Below are positions 17,592 through 26,017 of a DNA stretch of 64,000 bases, one piece after another. Origin of the DNA: Streptomyces sp. Go-475 (lineage in GTDB: Bacteria > Actinomycetota > Actinomycetes > Streptomycetales > Streptomycetaceae). Numbering within the stretch: the stretch's first letter is position 1; every line of letters begins with the position of its first letter. The position numbers and the translations under genes are program-made. The stretch is taken from the NCBI RefSeq assembly GCF_003330845.1, contig NZ_CP026121.1, forward strand, positions 5,313,501 to 5,377,500. The letters are read 5' to 3'. The notes under the pieces were generated by a model. It was given only the letters and a program-made list of their open reading frames with translations. It did no database searches and was not told where the DNA came from.

Positions 17592-18266
17592 GTGCTGGGG
17601 GACGACGCGGAGCTGACCGCCGCGGTGCGTGCGGCACAGGACGGAGATGAAACCGCGTTCCGGACTGTGTACCGCGCCGTGCACCCGCGGCTGCTCGGAT
17701 ACGTACGGACGCTGGTCGGCGATCCCGACGCCGAGGACGTGACGTCCGAGGCGTGGCTGCAGATAGCCCGTGACCTGGAGCGGTTCACCGGCGACGCGGA
17801 CCGCTTCCGCGGCTGGGCCGCCCGGATCGCCCGCAACCGCGCGCTGGACCACATACGCATGCGCGGACGCCGGCCCGCGATCGGTGGTGACGAGACCGAA
17901 CTGACCGGCCGGGCCGCCGAGTCCGACACGGCCGGCGAGGCCATCGAGGCGCTCGCCACCGACGGCACCTTCTCCCTGATCTCCCGGCTGCCGCAGGACC
18001 AGGCCGAGGCGGTCGTGCTGCGCGTGGTCGTGGGCCTCGACGCCAAGACGGCCGCCGAGACGCTGGGCAAGCGCCCGGGCGCGGTCCGCACGGCGGCCCA
18101 CCGGGGCCTGAAGCGGCTCGCCGAGCTGTTGGGCGACAATCCACAGGCCGATCCGGAATCGGCCGGGGTGCTCGACGCCCTGCCGCTCCAGAGAGAACCG
18201 CGCGGCGGTGCGGTGACGTCCGCAGGTGTGACGCACAGCGTTGCGCGGACGCAGAAGGATGTGTGA
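17592..18266 (+). CDS. ECF sigma factor, second of two tandem paralogues
   Basis: 224-residue group IV sigma factor closely similar to the one at 15344. Region 2 includes AAQDGDETAFRTVYRAVHPRL and EDVTSEAWLQIARDLERF; region 4 includes LPQDQAEAVVLRVVVGLDAK and ETLGKRPGAVRTAAHRGLKRL. GTG 17592 is chosen because AGAAGG lies 8 nt upstream and the N-terminus then matches the paralogue; a TTG at 17523 would add 23 residues. Its TGA overlaps the ATG of the next gene (TGATG). Confidence 0.87.
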   Translation: MLGDDAELTAAVRAAQDGDETAFRTVYRAVHPRLLGYVRTLVGDPDAEDVTSEAWLQIARDLERFTGDADRFRGWAARIARNRALDHIRMRGRRPAIGGDETELTGRAAESDTAGEAIEALATDGTFSLISRLPQDQAEAVVLRVVVGLDAKTAAETLGKRPGAVRTAAHRGLKRLAELLGDNPQADPESAGVLDALPLQREPRGGAVTSAGVTHSVARTQKDV

Positions 18267-19369
18267 TGGCCGACGAGCAGTACAGGTGGCTGGACCGCGA
18301 AACGGCGGAACGTCTGCTGAGCGGAGAGCCACCGGAAGCTGTCGACGGCGCCGCCCGCGGCGAGGCCGAACGGCTCGCCAGGGTGCTGGGCGCACTGTCC
18401 GCCTCACCCCCGCTGACCAGCGAGGAACTCCCCGGCGAGGCCGCGGCGGTGGCCGCCTTTCGCAAGGCGCGCGCGGAACGCGCCGACATCGGTGCGGCCT
18501 CCACGGCCGGCGGAGGAAGAGCCTCCGGTGAGGCCGCCGACACCGGGCTGGTCCGGATCGGCGCCCCCAGCCGCCGTGGCTCCGGCGATGTCCGGCGGCC
18601 CCGCCGGGCCCGTCCCGCGCGCCTCGCACTGGCCGCCGCGCTGGCCGTCGGCATGGTCGGCGGCGTCGCCGTCGCGGCCGGAACCGGAGTGCTGAGGGCA
18701 CCGTTCGGCGGCGCGGAGCCCGGCCCGGGCGCCTCCGTCTCGACCGGGGCCACTCCTGACGAGCGCCCACTGATGTCCCCCTCGCCGAGCGAGGCACCGC
18801 AGGGCGGGTCCACCCCCGACGACGACACCCGGGACGGCACCTCGACCGGCGGCGCAGGCGGCACCGGAGGCACCGGCGGCTCCGGGCGGGGCGAGGCGCG
18901 CGACGGCGCGGGCCCCAAGTCCGACCCCGGCCACCGGGGAGGCGGCTCCGGCGGCAGCCGGCGGGAGCTCGCGGCCTCCTGCCGCGACCTGCGCGACGGC
19001 AAGCGGCTGGACGCCGGCCGCAAGCGCGCGCTGCGGGACGCGGCAGGCGACACCCGGGTGTGGCGGTACTGCGAGCGCGTCCTGTCCGAGGCCGACCCCG
19101 GCGCGGCTGAGCGGAACGGCGGGCGTCCGGACAAGGGCGGCCACGGGTTCCGGGACGGCGGCCGGGGCGAGGAGCGCCGGGAGGGCGGGAAGCAGGGCGG
19201 CGAGAAGGGCAGCGGGAAGCAGGAGCGGTCCGAGCGGAAGGCCGGCGAAAGGGCCGGGAAGAAGGACGGCGGGGCCGACGAGGGGAACCGCGGCCGGGCC
19301 ACGCGCTCGCTCGGACCCCTCCGACCTGCGGTTTCGTCCTCCGTGAAAATCTCCTGGCCGAGGGTGTGA
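18266..19369 (+). CDS. Single-pass membrane protein, candidate anti-sigma partner (paralogue)
   Basis: 367 residues, translationally coupled to the sigma gene by TGATG at 18264-18268. The cytoplasmic part (1-115) has WLDRETAERLLSGE and AAAVAAFRKARAER, resembling the paralogue at 16097. A membrane helix at about 115-140 is followed by a Gly/Ser linker and a Cys-bounded module CRDLRDGKRLDAGRK ... TRVWRYCERVL. The C-terminus is rich in Lys, Gly and Glu. A role as membrane anti-sigma factor or sensor is inferred from operon position and topology. Confidence 0.75.
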   Translation: MADEQYRWLDRETAERLLSGEPPEAVDGAARGEAERLARVLGALSASPPLTSEELPGEAAAVAAFRKARAERADIGAASTAGGGRASGEAADTGLVRIGAPSRRGSGDVRRPRRARPARLALAAALAVGMVGGVAVAAGTGVLRAPFGGAEPGPGASVSTGATPDERPLMSPSPSEAPQGGSTPDDDTRDGTSTGGAGGTGGTGGSGRGEARDGAGPKSDPGHRGGGSGGSRRELAASCRDLRDGKRLDAGRKRALRDAAGDTRVWRYCERVLSEADPGAAERNGGRPDKGGHGFRDGGRGEERREGGKQGGEKGSGKQERSERKAGERAGKKDGGADEGNRGRATRSLGPLRPAVSSSVKISWPRV

Positions 19370-19560
19370 CGTTTTTGGCCGCCCCGGCGCAGTAATGAGT
19401 GAGCCGACTGGTCATCGGCCGTCGCACGGAGCCGGGGTTCCCCCCGTACCTACGGCTCGTGCACCTGAGCGCGGGCGGGACACGTTCCCCCGGTCCCGCC
19501 CGCGCCCCACCTCCTCTCCGTTCCTCGCCGCGATCGGCGTCCTCTCCTGGACCGGTGTCC

Positions 19561-20415
19561 TCACCGGGACACGACGACCTTGTCGCCAGTGCGCACCTGC
19601 GCGTACAGGCCGGCGATCGCCGCCTCGTCCCGTACGTTGACGCAGCCGTGCGAGGCGCCCGCGTAGCCCCGGGCGGCGAAGTCCGCCGAGTAGTGCACGG
19701 CCTGGCCGCCGCTGAAGAACATCGCGTAGGGCATCGGGGAGTCGTAGAGCGTCGACACGTGGTCGCGGGACTTCCAGTAGACGGAGAAGACGCCCTCGCG
19801 GGTCGGCGTGTACTCGGAGCCGAAGCGGACCGCCATCGTCGACAGGGTCCGGCCGTCGATCATCCAGCGCAGTGTCCTGCTGGTCTTGTCGACGCACAGC
19901 ACCCGGCCGGTCGCGCAGCGCGGGTCCGGCGGGTCCGCGGGCTGCCCGCCCATCAGGTACAGGTCCCACGTGCCGGGCTCGCGCGTCATGCCCAGCAGCC
20001 GCTGCCACGTGACCGTGTCGGTCTTCCCGGTGCGCGGCAGCCCGCGCTTGCCCTGGAAGCCGCTGACCGCCTTCTCCGTCGGCTCGTCGTACGTCCCGGT
20101 CGGCCCGTCGAAGAGCCAGGCGACCTGCCGCAAACGGGCCTGGAGTTCGCGGACGTCCCGGCCGGTGTCGCCGCGGGACCACAGCACGCGGGGCGCGGCG
20201 CGGGGCCGGTCGTCACCGGGTGGGGCGGGCGCGCCGCCGGCCGGTCCGCCACCGTCGGGCGTGCGGGCCGGGGACGGGGTGCCGCTGGGGAGCTCGATGT
20301 GCACCGGCGGCCGGCGCTTGCCCTCGCCGTCCTGCGGCTGCACCGTACAGCCGGTCACCACGGCCAGTACGGCGGCCGCCACCGCGATCGCTCTCCCCAT
20401 GCCCCTGGTACGCAC
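19561..20415 (-). CDS. L,D-transpeptidase lipoprotein with peptidoglycan-binding domain
   Basis: 284-residue wall cross-linking enzyme. The signal peptide ends in a lipobox VVTGC (Cys about residue 22). A PG_binding_1 domain (about 90-150, DVRELQARLRQVAWLFDG...TYDEPTEKAVSGFQ) precedes the YkuD catalytic domain, whose nucleophile motif is ASHGCVNVRDE near residue 260. GTG 20415 is preferred (GGGGGG about 5-10 nt upstream) over ATG 20400. It faces away from the mutase gene, with 124 bp between the two starts. Confidence 0.92.
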   Translation of the reverse strand: MRTRGMGRAIAVAAAVLAVVTGCTVQPQDGEGKRRPPVHIELPSGTPSPARTPDGGGPAGGAPAPPGDDRPRAAPRVLWSRGDTGRDVRELQARLRQVAWLFDGPTGTYDEPTEKAVSGFQGKRGLPRTGKTDTVTWQRLLGMTREPGTWDLYLMGGQPADPPDPRCATGRVLCVDKTSRTLRWMIDGRTLSTMAVRFGSEYTPTREGVFSVYWKSRDHVSTLYDSPMPYAMFFSGGQAVHYSADFAARGYAGASHGCVNVRDEAAIAGLYAQVRTGDKVVVSR

Positions 20416-20539
20416 ACGACCCCCCGTCGTCTCACCGGCGTGCCCGGATGTCACCTGAGATGTTCCCCGGGCGTGACCCGCCGCGAACCAGGGGGCATGG
20501 TGGTGAGCCAGGTCACTGCTCTGCGGGAGGCAACCCACC

Positions 20540-22120
20540 ATGGCGCGTGAGTCGGAATCCGGACTGCCCATCGAGCCGGTCTACGGTCCGGAGGCCCTGG
20601 CGGGCTGGGATCCGGCGGAGAAGCTGGGGGAGCCGGGGGCGTACCCGTACACGCGGGGGGTGTACCCGACGATGTACACCGGCCGTCCGTGGACGATGCG
20701 CCAGTACGCCGGCTTCGGCACGGCGGCGGAGTCCAACGCCCGCTACCGGCAGCTGATCGCCCACGGCACGACGGGCCTGTCGGTCGCCTTCGACCTGCCC
20801 ACCCAGATGGGCCACGACTCCGACGCCCCGCTCGCGCACGGCGAGGTCGGCAAGGTGGGCGTCGCCGTCGACTCGATCGACGACATGCGGGTGCTGTTCG
20901 ACGGCATCCCGCTGGACCAGGTCTCCACGTCGATGACGATCAACGCCCCGGCGGCGCTGCTGCTGCTCCTGTACCAGCTGGTGGCGGAGGAGCAGGGGGT
21001 ACGGGCCGACCAGCTCACCGGCACCATCCAGAACGACGTGCTCAAGGAGTACATCGCCCGCGGCACGTACATCTTCCCGCCGAAGCCCTCGCTGCGCCTG
21101 ACCGCCGACATCTTCCAGTACTGCCGGGCCGAGATCCCGAGGTGGAACACGATCTCGATCTCCGGCTACCACATGGCCGAGGCGGGCGCGTCCCCCGCGC
21201 AGGAGATCGCGTTCACCCTCGCCGACGGCATCGAGTACGTCCGTACGGCGGTCGCGGCCGGCATGGACGTGGACGACTTCGCCCCGCGCCTGTCCTTCTT
21301 CTTCGTGGCCCGTACGACGATCCTGGAGGAGGTCGCCAAGTTCCGCGCGGCGCGCCGGATCTGGGCGCGGGTGATGCGGGAGGAGTTCGGCGCACGGAAC
21401 CCCAAGTCACTGATGCTGCGCTTCCACACGCAGACGGCCGGGGTGCAGCTGACGGCCCAGCAGCCGGAGGTGAACCTGGTGCGCGTGGCGGTGCAGGGCC
21501 TCGCCGCGGTCCTGGGCGGCACCCAGTCCCTGCACACCAACTCCTTCGACGAGGCCATCGCCCTGCCGACCGACAAGAGCGCCCGGCTGGCCCTGCGCAC
21601 CCAGCAGGTCCTGGCGCACGAGACGGACGTGACGGCCACCGTGGACCCCTTCGCGGGCTCCTACGCCGTCGAGCGGATGACGGACGACGTGGAGGCCGCG
21701 GCCGTCGAGCTGATGGCCAAGGTCGAGGAGCTGGGCGGCGCGGTCGGCGCCATCGAGCGGGGCTTCCAGAAGAACGAGATCGAGCGCAACGCCTACCGCA
21801 TCGCGCGGGAGACCGACTCCGGCGAACGGGTGGTGGTCGGCCTCAACCGCTTCCAGCTCGACGAGGAGGAGCCGTACGAGCCGCTGCGCGTCGACCCCGC
21901 CATCGAGGCCCGGCAGGCCGAACGCCTGGCCGCGCTGCGCGCGGAGCGCGACCGGCCGGCGGTGGACGCGGCCCTCGCGGCCCTGAAGAAGACCGCCGAG
22001 GGCGACGACAACGTCCTGTATCCGATGAGGGAGGCACTGAGGAACCGGGCGACGGTCGGCGAGGTGTGCAACGCGCTGCGCGGGGTGTGGGGGGCCTACG
22101 CGCCGTCGGACGCCTTCTGA
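20540..22120 (+). CDS. Methylmalonyl-CoA mutase family large subunit lacking the B12 domain
   Basis: 526-residue adenosylcobalamin-dependent acyl-CoA mutase catalytic barrel. Motifs: [59 protein letters not shown] and [13 protein letters not shown]. The chain stops before the C-terminal cobalamin-binding domain (DxHxxG), so it needs a small subunit encoded elsewhere, like the isobutyryl-CoA mutase large subunit. However, Tyr56 (RQY) and Arg235 (YVRT) match the methylmalonyl-CoA type residues rather than the Phe/Gln of isobutyryl-CoA mutases. The substrate is therefore unsettled. Confidence 0.9.
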   Translation: MARESESGLPIEPVYGPEALAGWDPAEKLGEPGAYPYTRGVYPTMYTGRPWTMRQYAGFGTAAESNARYRQLIAHGTTGLSVAFDLPTQMGHDSDAPLAHGEVGKVGVAVDSIDDMRVLFDGIPLDQVSTSMTINAPAALLLLLYQLVAEEQGVRADQLTGTIQNDVLKEYIARGTYIFPPKPSLRLTADIFQYCRAEIPRWNTISISGYHMAEAGASPAQEIAFTLADGIEYVRTAVAAGMDVDDFAPRLSFFFVARTTILEEVAKFRAARRIWARVMREEFGARNPKSLMLRFHTQTAGVQLTAQQPEVNLVRVAVQGLAAVLGGTQSLHTNSFDEAIALPTDKSARLALRTQQVLAHETDVTATVDPFAGSYAVERMTDDVEAAAVELMAKVEELGGAVGAIERGFQKNEIERNAYRIARETDSGERVVVGLNRFQLDEEEPYEPLRVDPAIEARQAERLAALRAERDRPAVDAALAALKKTAEGDDNVLYPMREALRNRATVGEVCNALRGVWGAYAPSDAF

Positions 22121-22131
22121 CCTGGAGTCCC

Positions 22132-22141
22132 GGGGGGGGGG
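22132..22141. repeat. Run of ten G
   Basis: A 10-bp homopolymer just after the mutase stop, in the gap before leuE; prone to slippage or sequencing error, with no coding consequence. Confidence 0.9.
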
Positions 22142-22185
22142 AATGCGCTGTCCGGGTGTCAGACCCGCGTGCGACACTCCTTCGC

Positions 22186-22833
22186 ATGTTCGGTGTCATC
22201 GATCTGCCCACCTATCTGGCGGGCCTCGTCCTGATCGTCCTGCTGCCCGGTCCCAACTCGCTGTACGTGCTGTCCGTGGCCGCCCGCCGGGGCGTGCGGG
22301 CCGGGTACACGGCCGCCGCCGGAGTCTGGTGCGGGGACACGGTGCTGATGACGCTGTCCGCGGCCGGCGTCGCCTCGCTGCTGCAGGCGAACGCCGTGCT
22401 GTTCGGGATCGTGAAGTACGCCGGGGCCGGCTATCTGGCGTGGCTGGCCCTCGGCATGCTGCGGGCCGCGTGGGGCATGTGGCGGACGCGCGGGGAGCGG
22501 CCCGCCGGCGGTGAGGCTCCCGCGCCCGCCGGGGAGCGGCCCTTCCGGCGCGCCTTCGTCGTCAGCCTGTTCAACCCCAAGGCGATCCTCTTCTTCGTCG
22601 CCTTCTTCGTGCAGTTCGTGGACCCCGGGTACGCGTATCCGGCCCTGTCCTTCGTCGTCCTCGGCGCCCTCGCCCAGATCGCCAGCGTGCTGTACCTCAG
22701 CGCGCTGATATTCGGCGGCACGAGGCTGGCCGCCGCCTTCCGCCGCCGCAGGCGCCTGTCGGCCGGGGCGACCTCGGCGGCCGGGGCGCTGTTCCTGGGC
22801 TTCGCCGTGAAGCTGTCGCTGGCGAGCGCGTAG
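22186..22833 (+). CDS. leuE: LysE/RhtB family amino-acid exporter, LeuE-like
   Basis: 215-residue inner-membrane exporter. The N-terminus (IDLPTYLAGLVLIVLLPGPNSLYVL) carries the family PGPN motif, and SLFNPKAILFFVAFFVQFVD is the second family signature; alignment by eye to E. coli LeuE is good over the whole length. About six hydrophobic segments. ATG 22186 follows a G-rich region with no strong ribosome-binding site. It is convergent with the monooxygenase gene, 6 bp between stops. Leucine or a related amino acid is the expected cargo, unproven. Confidence 0.88.
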   Translation: MFGVIDLPTYLAGLVLIVLLPGPNSLYVLSVAARRGVRAGYTAAAGVWCGDTVLMTLSAAGVASLLQANAVLFGIVKYAGAGYLAWLALGMLRAAWGMWRTRGERPAGGEAPAPAGERPFRRAFVVSLFNPKAILFFVAFFVQFVDPGYAYPALSFVVLGALAQIASVLYLSALIFGGTRLAAAFRRRRRLSAGATSAAGALFLGFAVKLSLASA

Positions 22834-22839
22834 GCGTAC

Positions 22840-24300
22840 TCACCCGCCCTGGCCGAAGCGGGCCAGGTACGCGGGCAGCCCGGCCGCCGAGTCACCCGCC
22901 CAGCCGACATAGCCGTCGGGACGGACGAGGTACAGCCCGGGCCCGTACACCCGGGGCGCGGGCCCCCGCACGACACGCACCACCACCGGGACCCCCGAAG
23001 CCGACGCCTCGCCCGCGGCGTGCGCCCCGCCCGCGGCCTCCGCACCCGCCGGCGCCTGCGCCCCCTCCAGGGCCAGTAGCGTCCAGTGCGGGCCGCGGAA
23101 CGTGTCGAAGAGGCGGATGCCGTTCACCGTTCCGTCGGGGGCGCGGTCGCCGGCGCGGAGTGGGCCGGGCTCGGGGCGGGTCTCGTGGGTGAGGGGCGAG
23201 TGCCGGTAGCCGAGGCCGAGTTGGCGGGTCGCGTCTCCGCGCCGGGTCTCGCCGCGGTGCACGCGGGTGGACAGCCCCAGCACGTCCGCCGCGACGGGCC
23301 GCCGCTCCTCCTCGTAGGAGTCGAGCAGGGCCGGATCCGCGCCGTCGCGCAGCACCGCGCCCAGCTTCCAGCCCAGGTTGTAGGCGTCCTGGACGCTGGT
23401 GTTGAGGCCCTGGCCGCCGGCCGGGGAGTGCACGTGGGCCGCGTCGCCCGCGAGGAAGACCCGCCCGGAGCGGAAGCGGTCCGCGAGGGCGGCCCGGGGG
23501 CGGAAGTCGGAGGCCCAGCGCAGCTCCGTCACGGCCTCCGGCGCGAGGTGGGTGCGGGCGGCGACGACCTTCCGTACGCCCTCCAGCGACAGCTCCGGGG
23601 CGGTCCCGTCGGGGAACCCCGCCATCAGCTGGAAGTCCTCGGTGCCGGCCAGCGGGCAGAGCGCGAGGTAGCCGTCGCCGTCCCCGCCCGGCGGGAACAG
23701 GTGCCAGTTGTCCCGGTCCAGGCCGCTGATCCGGACGTCCGCGACGAGCGCCGGGCTCGGGTCGACGGTCTCGCCGGTCATGCCGATGCCGAGCAGCCGG
23801 CGTACGGTCGAGCGGCCGCCGTCCGCCGCGACGGCGTACCGGGCGGTGACGACCTCCCCGGAGGCGAACTCCGCGCGCACCCCGCCCCCGTCCTGCGTCA
23901 GGCCGACGACCTCCCGGCCGAAGGCGACCGAGCCTCCCAGCTCCTCCAGCCGGGCTCGCAGGATCTCCTGTGTGCGCCACTGCGGCACCATCAACGGCTC
24001 GTTGTACGGCGCGTCCTCACTCGGCTCGGCCGGGTCGAACATCCGGTGCTCGCCCACCCGCCTGCCGTCCTGCCAGACCATCCCCACCGGGTAGGGGCCG
24101 CCCGCCGCGCGGATCGCGCCGAGCACGCCCAGATCGTCGAAGACCTCCATCGTGCGCGGCTGGATCCCCTTGCCGCGCGAGCCCGGGAACAGCGTCTCCG
24201 CCCGCTCGGCGACCAGCGCGGCCACGCCCCGCCGCGCGAGGTCGATGCCGAGCGTCAGCCCGGTCGGGCCCGCGCCCACCACCAGCACGCCCGTGTCCAT
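22840..24300 (-). CDS. FAD-dependent aromatic monooxygenase
   Basis: 486-residue class A flavoprotein hydroxylase. The FAD Rossmann motif VLVVGAGPTGLTLGIDLARRG is at residues 5-25 (two adjoining parts), the DG-like segment AVAADGGRSTVRRLLG at about 165, and the second FAD motif GRVFLAGDAAHVHSPAGGQG (shown in parts: FLAGDAAH, HSPAGGQGLN) at about 285. The C-terminal thioredoxin-like domain carries VVRVVRGPAPRVYGPG. The family covers phenol hydroxylases and polyketide-tailoring enzymes. AGGAGAGG lies 7 nt before ATG 24300. Its promoter region holds two TetR-type operators, so it is probably repressed by the divergent gene product. Confidence 0.88.
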   Translation of the reverse strand: MDTGVLVVGAGPTGLTLGIDLARRGVAALVAERAETLFPGSRGKGIQPRTMEVFDDLGVLGAIRAAGGPYPVGMVWQDGRRVGEHRMFDPAEPSEDAPYNEPLMVPQWRTQEILRARLEELGGSVAFGREVVGLTQDGGGVRAEFASGEVVTARYAVAADGGRSTVRRLLGIGMTGETVDPSPALVADVRISGLDRDNWHLFPPGGDGDGYLALCPLAGTEDFQLMAGFPDGTAPELSLEGVRKVVAARTHLAPEAVTELRWASDFRPRAALADRFRSGRVFLAGDAAHVHSPAGGQGLNTSVQDAYNLGWKLGAVLRDGADPALLDSYEEERRPVAADVLGLSTRVHRGETRRGDATRQLGLGYRHSPLTHETRPEPGPLRAGDRAPDGTVNGIRLFDTFRGPHWTLLALEGAQAPAGAEAAGGAHAAGEASASGVPVVVRVVRGPAPRVYGPGLYLVRPDGYVGWAGDSAAGLPAYLARFGQGG

Positions 24301-24312
24301 GCCCCACCTCTC

Positions 24313-24327
24313 CTTAACGCTGTTAAG
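24313..24327. promoter_or_regulatory. Operator 1, CTTAAC-GCT-GTTAAG
   Basis: Perfect 6-bp inverted repeat with a 3-bp spacer, next to the ribosome-binding site of the monooxygenase gene. Likely bound by the divergent TetR protein. Confidence 0.8.
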
Positions 24328-24349
24328 TGCCCTCGTCCACGAGCGTCGC

Positions 24350-24364
24350 CTTAACGGTGTTAAG
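24350..24364. promoter_or_regulatory. Operator 2, CTTAAC-GGT-GTTAAG
   Basis: Second perfect copy of the operator, centred 37 bp from the first and ending 9 bp before the tetR GTG, consistent with autoregulation. Confidence 0.8.
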
Positions 24365-24373
24365 TTGTCAAGC

Positions 24374-25024
24374 GTGAGTACGGAACGACGCGAGCCCCTG
24401 GACCGCCGACGGGTCGCGGACACCGCGCTGCGGCTGCTGAACGAGGTGGGCCTGGACGGCCTGACCCTGCGCGCCATCGCCCGGGAACTGGACGTGAAGG
24501 CGCCCGCCCTCTACTGGCACTTCAAGGACAAACAGGCGCTGCTGGACGAGATGGCGACGGAGATGTACCGCCGGATGGTCGCCGGGACCGCGCTCGACCC
24601 CGCCGACACCTGGCGGGAGCGGCTGCTGAAGGCGAACCACGGGCTGCGCGCGGCCCTGCTGGGCTACCGGGACGGCGCGAAGGTGTTCAGCGGCTCACGC
24701 TTCACCGGCATCGAGCACGCCGGGCAGATGGAGGACAACCTGCGCCTGCTCACGGCCGCCGGCTTCAGCCTCCCCCAGGCGGCCCGCGCCCTCACCACGG
24801 CCTACCTGTACACGCTGGGCTTCGTCACCGAGGAGCAGGGCGTGCACCCCCTGCCCGGGGAGCGCCGCGCGGGCTACGACATGGACGAACGCGCCCGCCT
24901 GATGGCCGACTTTCCCTTGTCGGCCCAGGCGGGCGCGGAGATCTTCGAGAACTACGACCGGCACTTCGAGGAGGGACTCGCCCTCGTGATCGAGGGGATC
25001 GGGGCGCGCTACGGCGTCTCATGA
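24374..25024 (+). CDS. TetR family repressor of the divergent monooxygenase
   Basis: 216 residues. The N-terminal helix-turn-helix (about residues 10-55) reads LDRRRVADTALRLLNEVG then LTLRAIARELDVKAPALYWHFKDK, the tetracycline-repressor type. The C-terminal half resembles the TetR_C ligand domain (YTLGFVTEEQG). GTG 24374 is chosen because the frame upstream is antisense to the monooxygenase and the paired operators end just before it. The genomic arrangement implies control of the divergent flavoprotein gene and of itself; the inducer may be the monooxygenase substrate. Confidence 0.9.
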   Translation: MSTERREPLDRRRVADTALRLLNEVGLDGLTLRAIARELDVKAPALYWHFKDKQALLDEMATEMYRRMVAGTALDPADTWRERLLKANHGLRAALLGYRDGAKVFSGSRFTGIEHAGQMEDNLRLLTAAGFSLPQAARALTTAYLYTLGFVTEEQGVHPLPGERRAGYDMDERARLMADFPLSAQAGAEIFENYDRHFEEGLALVIEGIGARYGVS

Positions 25025-25033
25025 CACCCGCGG

Positions 25034-25954
25034 TCAGGCCCGCTTCGCCCGGGCCCGCTGCACGGCCCGGGTGACCACGGGCGGCAGCAGGTCCTTGGCG
25101 AGCTTGCGGGCCCGGGAGGGGGCGGGCCGGGCCGGGCGCGCCGCGCGGGACTCGGTGGCCGCGGGGGCGGGGGCCGGTGCCGGCGCGGGCTCCACGTAGT
25201 GCCGGGAGGGCGGGAACGACGGCGGCTTCATGCCCCTGGAGCGGGCGCGGACCAACCGGTGACCGGCCGCCTCCTGCACGCTCAGACCGACGTCCGAGCG
25301 CTGCCGCAGCATGGCGAGCAGTTCCTCCTGGAGCGGCTCGGGGTCGCCCCAGGTGCCGTACAGCTTCTGCGTGCTGAGGCAGATCGGGCGCAGGCCGCGG
25401 TTGAGGACGGCCTCCCAGGCGGCGACCGAGACACCCGGGGTGTGCTCGGAGCGGAAGTCGTCGAGGACCACGATGCCGTCGGGCCGCAGGATGTCGTGGG
25501 CCGCGCCGATGTCGCCGTGCACGTGCTCGTACAGGTGCGAGGCGTCGATGTGGATGAAGCGGCAGGTGTTCGGGGCCACCTTCTCGGACACCAGGGAGCT
25601 GGGGCCCGCGATCACCGTGGGCAGGGTGTCGTGGAAGGAGAGGTAGTTCCGCTCGAAGGCCTGCCGGGTCAGCGAGGCGTACGACTTCTGCGACTCCGCC
25701 TTGTTGGCGCCGTCCGGGGCCTCGCCCTCGAACAGGTCGCAGACCGTGAACTTCTCGCCGTCCTGGAGGTGGTGGCCGAGCAGGATGGCGCTCTTGCCCA
25801 TGTAGACGCCCAGTTCCAGCAGGTCGCCGGTCATCCCCTGCTTCTTCTGCTGCTCGAGGAACCAGGTGAACAGCATCTGGTCCAGCGGCGGGAACCAGCC
25901 CGGGACGTCGGCGAGTTCACCGGGGAGCTTGTCGGTCGCTTGTGCGTTGGTCAT
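25034..25954 (-). CDS. Class I SAM-dependent methyltransferase (TylF/Methyltransf_24-like)
   Basis: 306 residues. The SAM-binding motif I is TGDLLELGVYMGKSA (about residues 42-56); FIHIDASHLYEHVHGDI and IVVLDDF supply the later motifs, including the acidic metal ligands typical of the TylF/MycE-like group. The C-terminus is a Pro/Ala-rich, then basic tail. It begins the minus-strand arm of the glycopolymer locus, so O-methylation of a sugar is a reasonable job, inferred from context. Confidence 0.82.
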   Translation of the reverse strand: MTNAQATDKLPGELADVPGWFPPLDQMLFTWFLEQQKKQGMTGDLLELGVYMGKSAILLGHHLQDGEKFTVCDLFEGEAPDGANKAESQKSYASLTRQAFERNYLSFHDTLPTVIAGPSSLVSEKVAPNTCRFIHIDASHLYEHVHGDIGAAHDILRPDGIVVLDDFRSEHTPGVSVAAWEAVLNRGLRPICLSTQKLYGTWGDPEPLQEELLAMLRQRSDVGLSVQEAAGHRLVRARSRGMKPPSFPPSRHYVEPAPAPAPAPAATESRAARPARPAPSRARKLAKDLLPPVVTRAVQRARAKRA

Positions 25955-26017
25955 GAGACGAGCCTTCTCTGTGAGCGTTGCCCGAACCGACGGTGGGTTG
26001 AACGTCCCGTGAACAGC

